A stretch of 64,000 nucleotides of DNA from Lamellibrachia satsuma (Eukaryota; Annelida; Polychaeta; Sabellida; Siboglinidae), in NCBI GenBank assembly GCA_033239005.1, contig BSQZ01000011.1, positions 1,690,001-1,754,000 on the forward strand, in the 5' to 3' direction. Positions 1 through 12,499 of this stretch are shown here, one piece after another. The position numbers and the translations under genes are program-made. How positions within the stretch are numbered: position 1 is the stretch's first letter; each line of letters begins with the position of its first letter. The notes under the pieces were generated by a model. The model made no database searches. It had not been told where the DNA came from and saw only the letters and a list, made by a program, of their open reading frames with translations.

Positions 1-129
1 TTACAAAATGTCAACTTTGTACGCTAAAACTCCCAGCAAATGCCCCCATCGCGGGCTGTTACGCGGAATTGTACCACTAGCGGAACTCACTTTGACTTAG
101 CATAAATTAGCATAAATAATTAGCTTCAA

Positions 130-1115
130 TATTTGAATCATCGTTGCTCTGCTGCTCGCATAAAACATATTTGTATAATTCTAGTTGCACTGAATGGCAT
201 ACACGCCTATACCACGGGAATTGAAGCGGTTGTCGATCAACACGCTCCCGTCCAAAGAAAGTCGATAACACTGAGACCAAACGCGCAATGGTATTCAGAC
301 GAACTGAGATACGCCAAACACTCGCGCAGGTGAGCACAGAATATATGGCGGCGAACCAAACTTATCGTTCATCGACAGCTGTTCAGGGAGCAATGCAACG
401 CAGTCAACAAACTGATGTTCAGTGCTAAGAAGACATTCTTTTCTGCAAAGAAATCAGAGACTGCGGCAAAGATCAGAAACAACTATTCAAATTAACGTGT
501 CATTTGATGGGTAACACCTGACGGGTAATCTTACCAACCCATGAATCGGCCGAACAGTTAGCGACTATTTTCGGTGGCTTTTACATTGACAAAGTCGCTA
601 CCATCCGACGAAACATCAACATCGGCAACCCAAGTGACATCTACGAAAAGCATTGAACGATGACGTCATGTTTGACGGAATCCCGCTTCAAATGTTTCTG
701 CCAGTCACCCATGATGACGTGAAGCGAACAAATTCGCCCAACAAGTCATGTGACTTAGACCCGATCCCTACGCGGCTTTTGAGGCAGCGTCTGGATCATT
801 TCGTGCCGTTGATTACAGCCATTATTAACAAATCGTTGGCAACGTCAGTGGTACCCGCATGTTTCAAACGTGCAGTTGTGAATCCATTGCTTAAAAGGCC
901 GGGCCTCGATAAGGAAGATCTGAATAATTATCGGCCTGTGTCAAACCTTCCATAGGTGTCAAAACTTCTCGAGAAAGTGGTAGAACACCTTTTGAAAGAT
1001 TGCCTGAACATCAACAATCTGCACGATTTTCACCAATCGGCGTACCGAAATAATTACTCAACCGAGACAGCTCTTGTGCAATGTTTCAATATGGCGATGG
1101 TAGACACGGTTCCAA
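130..1115 (+). mobile_element. CR1/Jockey-type LINE, 5' part (outer element)
   Basis: Degraded pol ORF of a non-LTR retrotransposon. Around 220-330 the linker between endonuclease and RT is readable (DQHAPVQRKSITLRPNAQWY, then YSDELR). At 653-955 the N-terminal RT segment follows (DLDPIPTRLL, then NYRPVSNLP), broken by a TAG after NLP and readable again to about 1110 (YRNNYSTETALVQ). The catalytic part is not here; it resumes at about 5283 after a second LINE. Stops and frameshifts show it is inactive. It lies upstream of the GPCR exons and may sit in that gene's intron. Confidence 0.8.
653..955 (+). pseudogene. LINE reverse transcriptase fragment (outer LINE)
   Basis: A 100-codon open stretch with the RT motif NYRPVSNLP, the usual first conserved block of CR1/Jockey reverse transcriptases. 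It ends at an in-frame TAG where intact relatives continue. The family copies LINE RNA at a nicked target. This piece lacks the FADD catalytic block and cannot work alone. Confidence 0.75.
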
Positions 1116-1426
1116 AATCACTGCTATAAAATTAAAAAATTTCGTGATGAAGCTACAATCTGTCGACTTTCAAGCATCATTGTGACGCCCAGTTAAAACA
1201 TGCAGGGTATAAGTAATTGTGTGAGTAATTAGCACGAAACTAAAATTCGCTACGTCAACCGACCCACAATATCGCCCAACAACCACCATGCCTCCTAGAA
1301 ATGACGATTTAAAAACGGATATAGCCGACATCAAATAAATCATCACTGCAATGTCTGTGCACGTCTGCAGATGAGCTGAAACAGAGCAACTCTACGAACG
1401 AGGAGAAGATAAACGAACTACTCAGA

Positions 1427-1869
1427 ATGATAAACGCGAAAGATGAGAGAATCGAAATTCTAGAAAACCGTGTGAACGAATTGGAGCAGCATTCACGAAA
1501 ACGTAACACTATAGTAAAAGGTTTGAACTTGCATAGCTATGCACATACAACAACCCGCTCGAGATCTGAGAGGACATCCACTCAAACAAATGACGGAAAG
1601 ATGGCTCGACGCCTGTGATCTTCCAGTTCTTGTCAACTGACAAAAAGACGGAAATCATACGAAAACGGAAAATGTTGAAAGGTAGTGCAGTCTTCCTGAA
1701 TGAACATCTTACCCAGAAGAATAATGAACTGTTTGCGGAGGCCCGACGGCTCAAAAAAGAACGGAATATAGTTGGCACATGGACGATGAACGGCAACATC
1801 TTTGTGAAAAAGACGGAGCAGACCAATAGAGTGATGATCAAATGTAAAAACGATTTGGACAAACTCTGA
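1427..1869 (+). pseudogene. Inner LINE ORF1-like protein, broken
   Basis: Two overlapping frames (1427-1618 and 1615-1869) carry one ORF1-like protein. The first has a short coiled coil (RIEILENRVNELEQHSRKRN) followed by an IVKGL strand. The second has VFLNEHLTQKNNELFAEARR and a basic tail with GNIFVKK. This layout is typical of LINE ORF1 proteins that bind element RNA. The frame change at about 1615 is a break. Confidence 0.6.
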
Positions 1870-2529
1870 TATGGCAGTATTTGGACAGAGAGTTTACTTA
1901 TGGTCCATGAAGATCATGTGTGTTATGAACACAGTTATATGGACTCTTTTGTATTTTACTATCTTGTGTCTTGGATTGCAAATTCTGCAAATGTTGTGTG
2001 TTGTGAACACATTTTTATGGACTCTTGTATTTTACTATCCAGTGTCTGGTAGTGCAAATCCTGCAATTTTTTTCTATTTTCATATATGCAGTATTATCAC
2101 ATTTAATTTATGATGGCTAATACTCAGATCAAATTAGACTCATGTCTAATATGTAACCAAACGTAAACAGTTATGCCATAAAATGTTATTTATCATAAAC
2201 GATGTGCAAAAATAACAAAAGAACAATTCGGATTAATCCGTTGCAAAAATGTAAATTATCGATGTACAACATGTTATGAAGTTTTTCCATTTCAATATGT
2301 TAGTGATGATGAATTTGTGTTTGAGAATTCTTCTGCTGAAGATAATTATGACCTTTATAAATTAATAGATAACTGTTCATAATTTAATTTCAATTCCTTC
2401 AAATACTCGGATTATAATCCCCATGATTTTGATAATGATATAGACCCAGAAAACTATTTCTACAATAATCTATCGTCAAAATGTCTGTATTACACCAACC
2501 TACAATTCACTGAGAAAATCGGAAATGAA

Positions 2530-3285
2530 TTATCGTTTATACATTTCAATGCCAGAAGCCTAAAAACTAATTTTCAAAAGATTAAAGACTATATTTTAGA
2601 ACTCTGCGTAACATTTGACATAATCGCTATATCTGAAACATGGATAGAAACATATTTAATTGATGATTTTAATATAAACAATTATGATGTTTATCACATC
2701 ACAAGAGGAATCCGAAGAGGTGGTGGTGTTGCTATATACACAAATAAGGAATTATTTTGCAAAATGGTGGAAAGTAAATAATTTGTAGTAGAGAATATTC
2801 TTGAATGTATTACTGAAGAGTTAACCATAAAGAACCACACAAATGTTGTGGTCAGTTGTATGTACAGAACTCCAGGGTCAAACCTAGATACCTTTTGTGA
2901 AAACGTAGAACATATTTTAAGTAATGCTAAAACTATTAAAACGATATTTACGTGTGGTGACTTTAACATAGATTTGCTGAAATATGATACTCATAGTAAT
3001 ACTAAAAAATGACTAGACACAATGTATAGTCTGGGTCTTTACCCATTAATTGACAAGCCTACTAGAGTCACAGAGAGTTCAACTACATTAATAGATAATC
3101 TATTCAACAATGAATTGCGCTACAATCTAACTTGTGGTATCTTGTTCAATGATATTACTGACCACTTACCGATTTTTGCACTTTGCGAGTATAACATAAG
3201 CAGATGTAATGTAAATGAATTTCATTATATCAGAAAGATAAACGAGGATGCATTGGCTTCATTTTCCGATGAACTGAGTCAGTAA
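2530..3285 (+). pseudogene. Inner LINE endonuclease domain, broken
   Basis: AP-endonuclease signature blocks of LINE pol appear in order: HFNARSLKTN at about 2546, AISETWIE at about 2628, RRGGGVAIYTN at about 2716, CGDFNIDLL at about 2956, TTLIDNLFNN at about 3082 and DHLPIFALC at about 3160. The domain nicks target DNA to prime reverse transcription. In-frame stops near 2779 and 3010 separate the blocks. Confidence 0.75.
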
Positions 3286-3662
3286 TCTTGGGAATATGTT
3301 CTCAATACAAATGATGTTAATCAAGCTTATAACTTTTTTCTCCACATATTCATTGATATATTTAACAAACATTGTCCAGTGAAAAGAGTTTCCAGGAAAA
3401 GTTATGTTTAAAAAAACCCTCGTTCACCAAAGGTTTAAAATGTGCTTGTACAAAGAAAAATAAATTATATAAAGCGTTTACTGTATCGAGATCCGCTGCA
3501 GCAGAACAAAAATACAAAACTTACAAAAATAAATTAACATCGATATTAAGAATTACTGGAAAAAAACTACAATGGCACATTGTTAGAAAAGCAGAAAACA
3601 AATGTTAAAGAAACCTGGAAAATATTAAATAATGCAAATAACAAATGCTACAATAATCCAAC

Positions 3663-4970
3663 ATGCCCCGAATCCTATATAAAAAACAACAGCGAATCTC
3701 AAGCAAAAAGCATATTGCTAATGGATTTAATAATTTCTTTACTAATGTTGGCCCCAACTTAGCAAAAAATATTTCCTTACATGAAAATTATGCAAATATT
3801 TATGATTACTTAGAAAGGAAAGAAGAACATACTATGTTTCTAAGTCCTGTTCATGACCTAGAAATTATAAGAACTGTACAAAATTGTAAAAGTAAAAGAT
3901 CAACTGATTACAGTGATATTCATATGAGCTTAATAAAGAAAGTAATTACCAAAATAATTAAGCCATTTAGTCACATATGTAATGTATCCTTTCAAACAGG
4001 TGTATTTCCAAGCAAGATGAAAATTGCCAAAGTTGTACCACTATTTAAGTCAGGTGAAAAGAATGTGTTTACAAATCACAGGCCAATATCATTATTACCA
4101 CAATTCTCAGATATGTTTGAGAAACTATATAATGATAGGATGGACTTATTCCTAAATAAGTACGACATACTCAGTCCAAGGCAATATGGTTTTAGGTCTA
4201 ATATGTCAACAACTGAGGCTCTTTTGGAATTGGTTGAAGAAATTCTCTAGAAAACAACAAATATGCTATTGGAGTGTTTATTGACCTAAAGAAAATCCTT
4301 TGACACTGTTGATCATGATATACTGTGTAAAAAAACTACATTTATATGGTGTGCGTGGTATCTCACATAAATGGATACAGAGTTACTTAGAAAATAGAAA
4401 ACAATTTGTCAATTTTAATAATTGTGATTCAAAAATACTAAATGTATCGTGTGTTGTTCCACAGGGTTCCATTTTGGGACTAAAGTTATTTATCATGTAT
4501 ATTAATAACATTTGTAAAGTTTCAAAGGTGTCTAAGTTTATTTTATTTGCCGATGATACAAACATATTATGTTGTGATAGGGATTTAAATGAACTTGTTA
4601 GGATGATAAATAATGGACTTTAGCAGGTGTGATTTTCTGTTAATCGATTATCTCTTAATGTAACAAAAACTAACTACATGATTTTTGGAAATCGCAAGTT
4701 GACTGCTGATATTTCTGTAAAAATAAATAAATAAATTATAAATAGAGTAAATGCCACAAAATTTTAGGTGTAATGATTGATGACAAGTTAAACTGGAAAA
4801 ATCATATTTTATCAGTTAGATCTAAACTGTCAAAGAGTTGTGCTATTATGTACAGAGCCAGTTTCTTGATTAACAAATGTGGTATGCATATTTTGTACTT
4901 TTCTCTTTTTATGCGTTATATTATGTATTGTGCAGAAGTGTGGGGTAAGACATATGCTACAAATGTTTAG
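3663..4970 (+). pseudogene. Inner LINE reverse transcriptase, broken
   Basis: The RT fingers and palm can be read across several open segments: NHRPISLLPQFSDMFEKL and RQYGFRSNMSTTEALLELV (3663-4250), then SFDTVDHDIL, VPQGSILGLKLF and FADDTNILC (4300-4623), then GVMIDDKLNWKNHI (4773-4970). The catalytic FADD aspartates are present. Stops at about 4248, 4621 and 4733 and a frameshift near 4290 inactivate it. Confidence 0.75.
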
Positions 4971-5282
4971 TTTTATTACAGAAAAGGGTAATAAGATTAC
5001 TTTGTGGTGCCTTGATCATACAAATATACTATTCTGGTAGTTTAGTTGTTTATTTTTTATCTAACCTGATATGATTATGCATGAAAATGGTGTTGTTGCA
5101 CTTTGAATTATTTTTCTTGCACTTTCGTTCTAAATATCTATTGATGTCAAAAGCAATTAAAAGGGTAAACATCATAAGTATTGCCCTTCTTTTTTTACCC
5201 TTTTTTAACAATTTGTTTTTTCTTTGATATATGCACTGTATAAGTGATGTAAATATGTTGTTGTTGAAATAAATGTCAATTC

Positions 5283-6495
5283 AATTCAAAGTCCAGAACG
5301 ACATCGCAGAAGCCCTTGATCAAAAACGTGTAGTTGTCTTGTTCATGCTTGATCCAGTTTGCGATATAGTGAAGAAACATAATCTTCGCTAGCACTGTTA
5401 TGCAGATGAAACACAAATATACTGGGCCAGTGAAAGGTCAGCCATTGAAGCCTGTGTGGCGGATGTTGGCGGGTGGATGAATAGAAACGTACTAAAACTG
5501 AACCAAGAAAAAAGCGAACTCATAGTGTTTTCGTCCAAACACCAAATTCGTCGGGTGAACGACTTGTCCCTCACGATCGGGGGCAGACTATTACATGCTG
5601 TGCAATCCGTGAGAAATCTAGGAGTTATTATGGACAGCGGATTGACAATGGAGAAACAGGTAAATGCGATCTACAAGCCCTGTTTTTACCACATCTGAAA
5701 TATTGGCAAAGTCAGGCAATACATCACAACTGACGCTTGTAAGATTCTAGTCCAGACACTGGTAACATCTCGCCTGGACTATGGAAACGCGCTACTGCAA
5801 GGTTTGCCTCAGGTGCTAATTGAACGATTGCAGCGCATACAGAACCGCACTGCTTGCCTAATCACCGGGTCACGCAAGAGCGAACACATAACTCCTGAGT
5901 TACGTGAGCTACATTGGTTTCCGGTGAAATACCGGCTCCGCTTTAACGTCAACACCTTCACATATAAAGTACTCAAAGGATTGGCACCGGCATGCGTGAG
6001 TGACATTGTGCAGAAACACCAACCAACGCGTAGTTTAAGATCAACGGAGAAGTTACTTCTTGTCGTACCTGTGCTACGGACCGCAACTTATGATGAACGT
6101 TGTTTCAGCCGACATGCGGCCATACTGTAGAACGACTTGCCTGAAAACATTAAACAACTGAACACTCTCAGCTCTTTCAAGAGACACTTAAAAACACTTC
6201 TCTTTAAACTGGCGTACGACTGACGTGATTGAGTCACGCTCTCGTTTTAATTCATGTGTGTACTATAAGTGTAATATATGTGGTTATTTATTTTTTATGT
6301 TTAAATCAGCTCCTTTACACTATGTACTTTTAAAGTAATCTATATGTTATAGTTTTATTTAATGTATGCAGTGTTATGTAAAGTATGTATTTTATATGGT
6401 TATTTAATTTATGCAGTTTCATGTAAAGCGCCTGAGAGCATTTTATTTTAATTGGATTCGGGCGCAATATAAATTCCGATATAATAATAATAATA
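5283..6495 (+). mobile_element. CR1/Jockey-type LINE, 3' part (outer element)
   Basis: Continuation of the outer LINE. The catalytic block is degraded to CYADETQIYWAS at about 5398, where FADDTQ is usual. Then come LNQEKSELIVFSSKHQ and NLGVIMDSGL (5456-5698) and the C-terminal region LERLQRIQNRTACLI-like, FTYKVLKGLAPACVSDIV and DLPENIKQLNTLSSFKRHL (5804-6220). The 3' tail contains a GGGCGCAATATAAAT-like segment and ends in an (ATA)n run at about 6481-6493, as expected for this clade. Confidence 0.8.
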
Positions 6496-6529
6496 ATCTG
6501 ATTTATTGGAAGCTGAAACAACTTACCAA

Positions 6530-6600
6530 GTACGTCCATTATATAAGTACGTCCATTGTATAAGCTGAAACAACTTACCTAGTACGTCCATTGTATAAAT
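6530..6600 (+). repeat. Short direct repeat after the LINE tail
   Basis: The phrase GCTGAAACAACTTACC followed by AGTACGTCCATT occurs at about 6510 and again at about 6562, with a further AGTACGTCCATT between. It looks like a local duplication next to the LINE 3' end. Confidence 0.5.
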
Positions 6601-7177
6601 AGATTCAGTTTTGTTCTTTTTTCCGTAATTCATGTAATACAAATGTTTCAGTATCAATTTTAATATTATTTAAATAATGACACGGTAAAATACTTAAAGT
6701 TTCTACAATCATAAGAACGTATAAATAGACAATACTTATTCTAATAACACATTTTGTGGATCAGAAGGAACAACTGTGTCAGATAACCTCAAAGAGTCAG
6801 AAATGTAATTTTTTTGTCCCTGAAATAATTATTTAAGTATCGGATCTTTCTTCAGATATTAAAAAACACGCTACGGGTTATCGCTAAGACTGCTCATTTA
6901 GACATATGGAATCAATCGAAAAATCTTTAAATATTTATGCCTAACAAGGTGTATAAATGCACATAAGCTTACAAAGCTCATGCCCCCAAACGGACTGTTT
7001 TGAGTAAAGTAAACAGATTTGATATGTATATAGATTTTTCTATGCCGGCAGTGCACGAACACTAATACATTGTATCCAATTATAAATAACTCTCAAACGA
7101 TTACCGTGAACATTCTTATATACAAAGCTTCTCGCACACCTTTAAAAAATTGCATCGGTCTGAAACCAGACAAATTT
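6600..7177. other. AT-rich spacer, no gene seen
   Basis: Between the outer LINE and the hAT element I see no coding pattern, repeat array or structural RNA. It may be intronic if the GPCR gene extends upstream. Confidence 0.5.
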
Positions 7178-7185
7178 ACTCCGCT
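7178..7185. repeat. hAT target-site duplication, left copy
   Basis: ACTCCGCT directly precedes the CAGGG terminus and is identical to the right flank. Confidence 0.88.
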
Positions 7186-8586
<1,401 letters not shown>

Positions 8587-8594
8587 ACTCCGCT
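8587..8594. repeat. hAT target-site duplication, right copy
   Basis: ACTCCGCT directly follows the CCCTG terminus. Confidence 0.88.
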
Positions 8595-8733
8595 TGGTGT
8601 TAGTTCAGTGACTACACCAAAAACAAAACATAATCCTATTCTTTACACATGCATCAAAACAGCCGAGGTCGCCAGTGAACTCCAGAGCTATAACTACGTC
8701 ACAAGACTTATGTTCCCTACGTAATGTCTTCAG

Positions 8734-8854
8734 ACGAATGTGCACAACGCGTCGCGCTTACTCAACAATGGCTCTGATCGGGGTTTGCGCATTGGTTAAG
8801 AATAGTTGCACTTTCTGGATTGCGGGATTTATCGTCAGTCAAAATGGTCTCAAG
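8734..8854 (+). CDS. GPCR exon: second loop and TM4
   Basis: Follows the acceptor GTCTTCAG and ends at CTCAAG|GTAAGC. It encodes RMCTTRRAYSTMALIGVCAL and a hydrophobic helix with a tryptophan (CTFWIAGFIVSQNGLK). The first base completes a codon from a missing upstream exon; the 3' end is phase 0. Confidence 0.72.
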
Positions 8855-11327
8855 GTAAGCTCTGCACTCGTTCCTATTTTGATTATTTTGAGGAATTGTT
8901 ATCATTTCACCCCCAATGCTACTGTGCGCATCGTCATCAATGGTTTGTTGCCAGTGCCGTGACAATATTATCTCATCAAGTCTTACTATGTCTTTCTATT
9001 CATATCCTATCATGTATACTGTACTGCTAAAATGCTCATTACTTATTACATAATTTCGACATTTCTTTCCCTTCCTCCCCCCACCCCCACCCCCCCATCA
9101 CCAGGGTGATCTACCAACGTTATCACCACTGGTTAACGAAAACGACCACCATAACATGTCTACGAAACACACTGAACCAATATGTTTATCGTTAAGGTGT
9201 AATAAGGTGCACCTGAACACAGGTAAAAGGTACATTCTTATATAGCGCTGTATCCAGTCCTTGGGACTGTTCAAAGGGCTTTACACTTCACCCCCTGGCG
9301 GACATGTTCATATCAACGCCATGTCGACTTCTCTGGGAAGCATTTAGCGAAGCTGCAATTACTTGCCGAGGACTATTCGTTCAAATATTTCTGGTGAACA
9401 TACTGTGTGTTCCAATCGTGATAGCTAACGTACGTCTGCATACTGTTGTAATTGATATTATTATAATGATTTATATCGTCTCCGACAAGGTGTGCAATAT
9501 GCTGTATGACACTGCCAACCCACTCCACGTTATATACATGTGGTTCGAGGTGTCTGTCTCGAGTCTCCTGCCGTTCCTGCTGCTTGTCTTCTTCAGTGTT
9601 CACATACTACGTCAGGTGATAATATGTTGTCTTCTCCAATATCGCATTCTCGTTTTGCTCTTCGTGGTATATTTTATAATTCGTCATGTCATAAATAAGA
9701 AATTCTCATATTTCCGAAGGGCAATACTATTAGTAATGTTGCGTTCATAGTATGTCAGTACAGTTACACATCACATTCACATTCACACGCCCATGTCTCA
9801 TGTTCCGGTAATTGAATGGAACAAATTATCTATAGATTGTGTAAATGCTAGCAGCGTGAATATATTTAAAACACCATTTACAAACATCTCAGAAGGGCTG
9901 GTTACACACAAATGATACATTGTTGAACTCTCGATAAGCCAATAGCTGGGTATTTTACAAACATCTCAGAAGGGCGGGTTACACACAAATGATACATTGT
10001 TGGACTCTCGATAAGCCAATAGCTGGGTATTTTACAAACATCTCAGAAGGGCTGGTTACACGCAAATGATACATTGTTGGACTCTCGATAAGCCAATAGC
10101 TGGGTATTTTACAAACATCTCAGAAGGGCTGGTTACACGCAAATGATACATTGTTGGACTCTCGATAAGCCAATAGCTGGGTATTTTACAAACATCTCAG
10201 AAGGGCTGGTTACACACAAATGATACATTGTTGGACTCTCGATAAGCCAATAGCTGGGTATTTTACAAACATCTCAGAAGGGCTGGTTACACACAAATGA
10301 TACATTGTTGGACTCTCGATAAGCCAATAGCTGGGTATTTTACAAACATCTCAGAAGGGCTGGTTACACACAAATGATACATTGTTGAACTCTCGATAAG
10401 CCAATAGCTGGGTATTTTACAAACATCTCAGAAGGGCTGGTTACACACAAATGATACATTGTTGAACTCTCGATAAGCCAATAGCTGGATATTTTGCCTT
10501 GGATGACAATGTGAAATACGTTATGCCATTGTTTGTTGGCAAACATATCTCGTGGATAGTTGAATTACATATGAACGGGATTCTGATGCATATTTAACTC
10601 GACGTTTTATGATTCAGTTATACAACCACAGCGCGACCGTTGGCGTAGCAATGCCTTTTGCGATGGTCACGCAACAGAGGAACCGGCGGATGGCAACGAT
10701 GTTGATCATGATGTCTGCTCTCTTCATCTTCTTTACGCTTCCCAAGAAACTTGTCAATCTCCTGCAGGTCTGGTGAACAATATACTTACTTTTGATCATT
10801 ATGATCAGCCCGCCCAGCTGCTAGAAATATTAGATTTGCTTCCGCTTATTTTCAATAAGCAAACAAAAGATATAATCTTACATCATGGCGTGTGGCTTTC
10901 ATGGATATATCGTAGCAAAAAATGGACAAGCCGTGAGGGTCAAACCATATATGTATGTTCACATGCGCACATACACACGCACACGCACACAATATGCAAT
11001 GGATTGTTAATTTCGAGTACCTGCCTTGATACACAGACATGCTATTAATTAACTCGTCGTGTAATGCTAATATGTCTTGACGCATCAGATTCTTATTGCT
11101 GATCGGGTGTGAATGCTTATTCCCAGGACGACCTGGCCGCCCACGGAGACGACGCTCGCAACAAGGCGATCTTTATCCTAGTTCAAAGCGTTGCACACAA
11201 ACTGTGGTACGCGAGCAGCGCCGTCAACGTCTGGATCTACATCGCCTTCAACGTCCACTTTCGACGCGACGTCGCCCGGGTCTTCTGTCGTCGGCCAGTC
11301 GCCGTTCAGCCGTACGACGTGGGATAA
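8734..11327 (+). CDS. Class A GPCR, 3' part of gene (TM4 to TM7)
   Basis: Four exons joined in one frame encode the C-terminal half of a seven-transmembrane receptor: 8734-8854, 9490-9615, 10618-10767 and 11127-11327. The three introns inside the window are all phase 0 and have GT/AG ends. Seen in order: TM4; an extracellular loop with a cysteine (VCNMLYDT); TM5; a basic third loop (TQQRNRRMATM); TM6; TM7 ending NVWIY, a variant of NPxxY; and the helix-8 start FNVHFRRDV. Exons for TM1-TM3 and the DRY region must lie upstream, beyond the LINEs or outside the window. The loop and TM7 style recall invertebrate peptide (FMRFamide-like) receptors, but the ligand cannot be told. Expected to act at the plasma membrane through heterotrimeric G proteins. 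Confidence 0.75.
9235..9400 (-). mobile_element. SINE-like dispersed repeat copy
   Basis: The segment from the GCGCTGTATCCAGTCC region through TTACACTTCACCCCCTGGCG to GGGAAGCATTTAGCGAAGC matches 37007-37165 in the same orientation. It also matches the reverse complements of 56390-56470 and 61030-61160. In the tRNA-headed orientation (see 60858) this copy is on the minus strand. It lies in the GPCR intron. Confidence 0.65.
9490..9615 (+). CDS. GPCR exon: extracellular loop 2 and TM5
   Basis: 42 codons, phase 0 at both ends, from VCNMLYDTANPLHVIYMWFE to SVHILRQ|GTGATA. The cysteine near the start is a candidate partner for the conserved TM3 cysteine. The helix (SSLLPFLLLVFFSVHIL) has the TM5 proline. 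The acceptor (CTCCGACAAG) is a weak match and was chosen because it keeps phase with the TM4 exon. Confidence 0.7.
9872..10495. repeat. 77-bp minisatellite, 8 copies
   Basis: Tandem units of about 77 bp containing ACAAACATCTCAGAAGGGCT and CTCTCGATAAGCCAATAGCT, almost identical to each other (differences such as TTGAAC/TTGGAC and CACGCA/CACACA). It lies in the GPCR intron between the TM5 and TM6 exons and does not include a splice site. Confidence 0.95.
10618..10767 (+). CDS. GPCR exon: third intracellular loop and TM6
   Basis: 50 codons, phase 0 at both ends, after acceptor GATTCAG and ending CTCCTGCAG|GTCTGG. It encodes the loop AMVTQQRNRRM followed by TM6 (ATMLIMMSALFIFFTLPKKL). TM6 keeps the central proline, but the usual CWxP is FTLP, as in some peptide-receptor groups. 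Confidence 0.75.
10971..10992. repeat. (CA/CG)n microsatellite
   Basis: A short CACACGCACACGCACAC run in the GPCR intron. Confidence 0.85.
11127..11327 (+). CDS. GPCR last exon: TM7, helix 8 and stop
   Basis: After acceptor TTATTCCCAG in phase 0. It encodes an acidic extracellular loop (DDLAAHGDDARNK), TM7 (KLWYASSAVNVWIYIAFNVH), helix-8 residues FRRDVARVF, a paired CRRP and a short tail ending at TAA 11325-11327. GC-rich codon use contrasts with its AT-rich surroundings, as expected for a real exon. Confidence 0.8.
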   Translation, partial: DDLAAHGDDARNKAIFILVQSVAHKLWYASSAVNVWIYIAFNVHFRRDVARVFCRRPVAVQPYDVG

Positions 11328-11880
11328 ATCGAGCCGTCCGTGGTATCTATTCACACGGACAAACGTTTGATAGATACTGTATTCCGGTATCGCCGGCGTG
11401 GTTACCTGCACTCATTAACGTTATTGTCACATACGTGTCAGTATTGACGGCATTCCAGGTTAGCTTAATTGTTCATACCATTAACGCAATCTAAGAAAAT
11501 CCACACAAATGACATGATGTGTAACTCACTTGTCATTTTATCTCAACGATGTATACAATACGCACGCCGCAGAAGAGGTGACAAGAACAACTAATTCAAG
11601 GAGGTTATGTACATAAGGTCTAACCAGACTTGCAAAATGCATTTGTATTTCAAGGTGCACATTCCAATGACCATTCTGGGGATATGTAGTTGCTAGGAGT
11701 TACTTGAAACTAGGTAAATGTTGACAAGCTATCAGATATTTTATTTCCAAGATACAATCCACCAAGGTAAACAGAATATGGTAGTCATAAACAGTTAATT
11801 CCAATTAATTCAGTGTAGGTGATTACCAACTCCTATATGTTGTATTGTGAGTGTATTGTATTGTCATCATTGTATTGTAT
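11328..11880. other. Spacer after the GPCR, no gene seen
   Basis: This stretch holds the presumed GPCR 3' UTR. I see no clear AATAAA and no further coding signal. Confidence 0.5.
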
Positions 11881-12450
11881 TGGTGGATTTTAACTAAGTC
11901 ATGTATTGTCAGCAGAATATTGTTTTGTGAACAAAGTCGCTGAGTGTTAACATTCATATAAACCTAAAAAACTGTGAACTGAGTCACGTATTGTCAGCAG
12001 AGTATTGTTTTGTGAATAAAGTCATGTAGTGTTAGCATCGACATAAACCTTCAATATTGTGAACTGAGTCATGTATTGTCAGCAGAGTATTGTATTGTGA
12101 ACAAAATCACAGAGTGTTAACCTTCATATAAACCTAAATAATTGTGAATTGAGTCATGTATTGTCAGCAGAGTATTCTATTATTAACAAAGTCATGTAGT
12201 GCTAACATTCATATAAACCTTCATAATTGTGAACTGAGTTATGTGTTGTCAGTAGAGTACTTATATTGTGAACAAAGTCATGTATGGTTAACACTCATAT
12301 AGAACTAAATAAATTGTGAACTGAGTCAGGTATTGTCAGCAGACTATTGTATTGTTAACAAAGTCATGTGTTGTTAACATTCATATAAACCTAAATAAAA
12401 TTGTGAACTGAGTCATGTATTGTCAGCAGAGTATTATATTGTGATCAAAG
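11880..12450. repeat. About 80-86-bp degenerate minisatellite, about 7 copies
   Basis: The phrases GTGAACTGAGTCATGTATTG, TCAGCAGAGTATTGTATTGT and AACATTCATATAAACCT recur about every 80-86 bp. Copies have diverged by substitutions and small indels, so the array is older than its neighbours. Confidence 0.9.
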
Positions 12451-12455
12451 ATATT

Positions 12456-12492
12456 GCGTGCGTGCGTGCGTGCGTGCTTGCGTGCGTGCATG
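12456..12492. repeat. (GCGT)n microsatellite
   Basis: About nine GCGT-type tetranucleotides directly after the 80-bp array. Confidence 0.9.
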
Positions 12493-12499
12493 TGTGTGC

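Larger units (their letters stand above)
1116..5282 (+). mobile_element. Nested Jockey/CR1-type LINE (inner element)
   Basis: A second, AT-richer LINE interrupts the outer LINE between its N-terminal RT block and its catalytic block. In order: ORF1-like coiled-coil region (about 1400-1869), AP endonuclease (about 2530-3200), RT (about 3660-4970), then a noncoding 3' tail ending in a CAATTCAATTCAA-like repeat at about 5276-5287. Stops and frameshifts in every ORF make it inactive. Its boundaries are estimated from where outer LINE coding stops and restarts; I did not find a convincing target duplication. Confidence 0.75.

Noticed and set aside
9304..9489. Extending the GPCR TM5 exon upstream to the ATG at 9304
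   Set aside because: That stretch overlaps the SINE-like repeat and has no GPCR pattern; the phase-0 acceptor before VCNMLYDT fits better.
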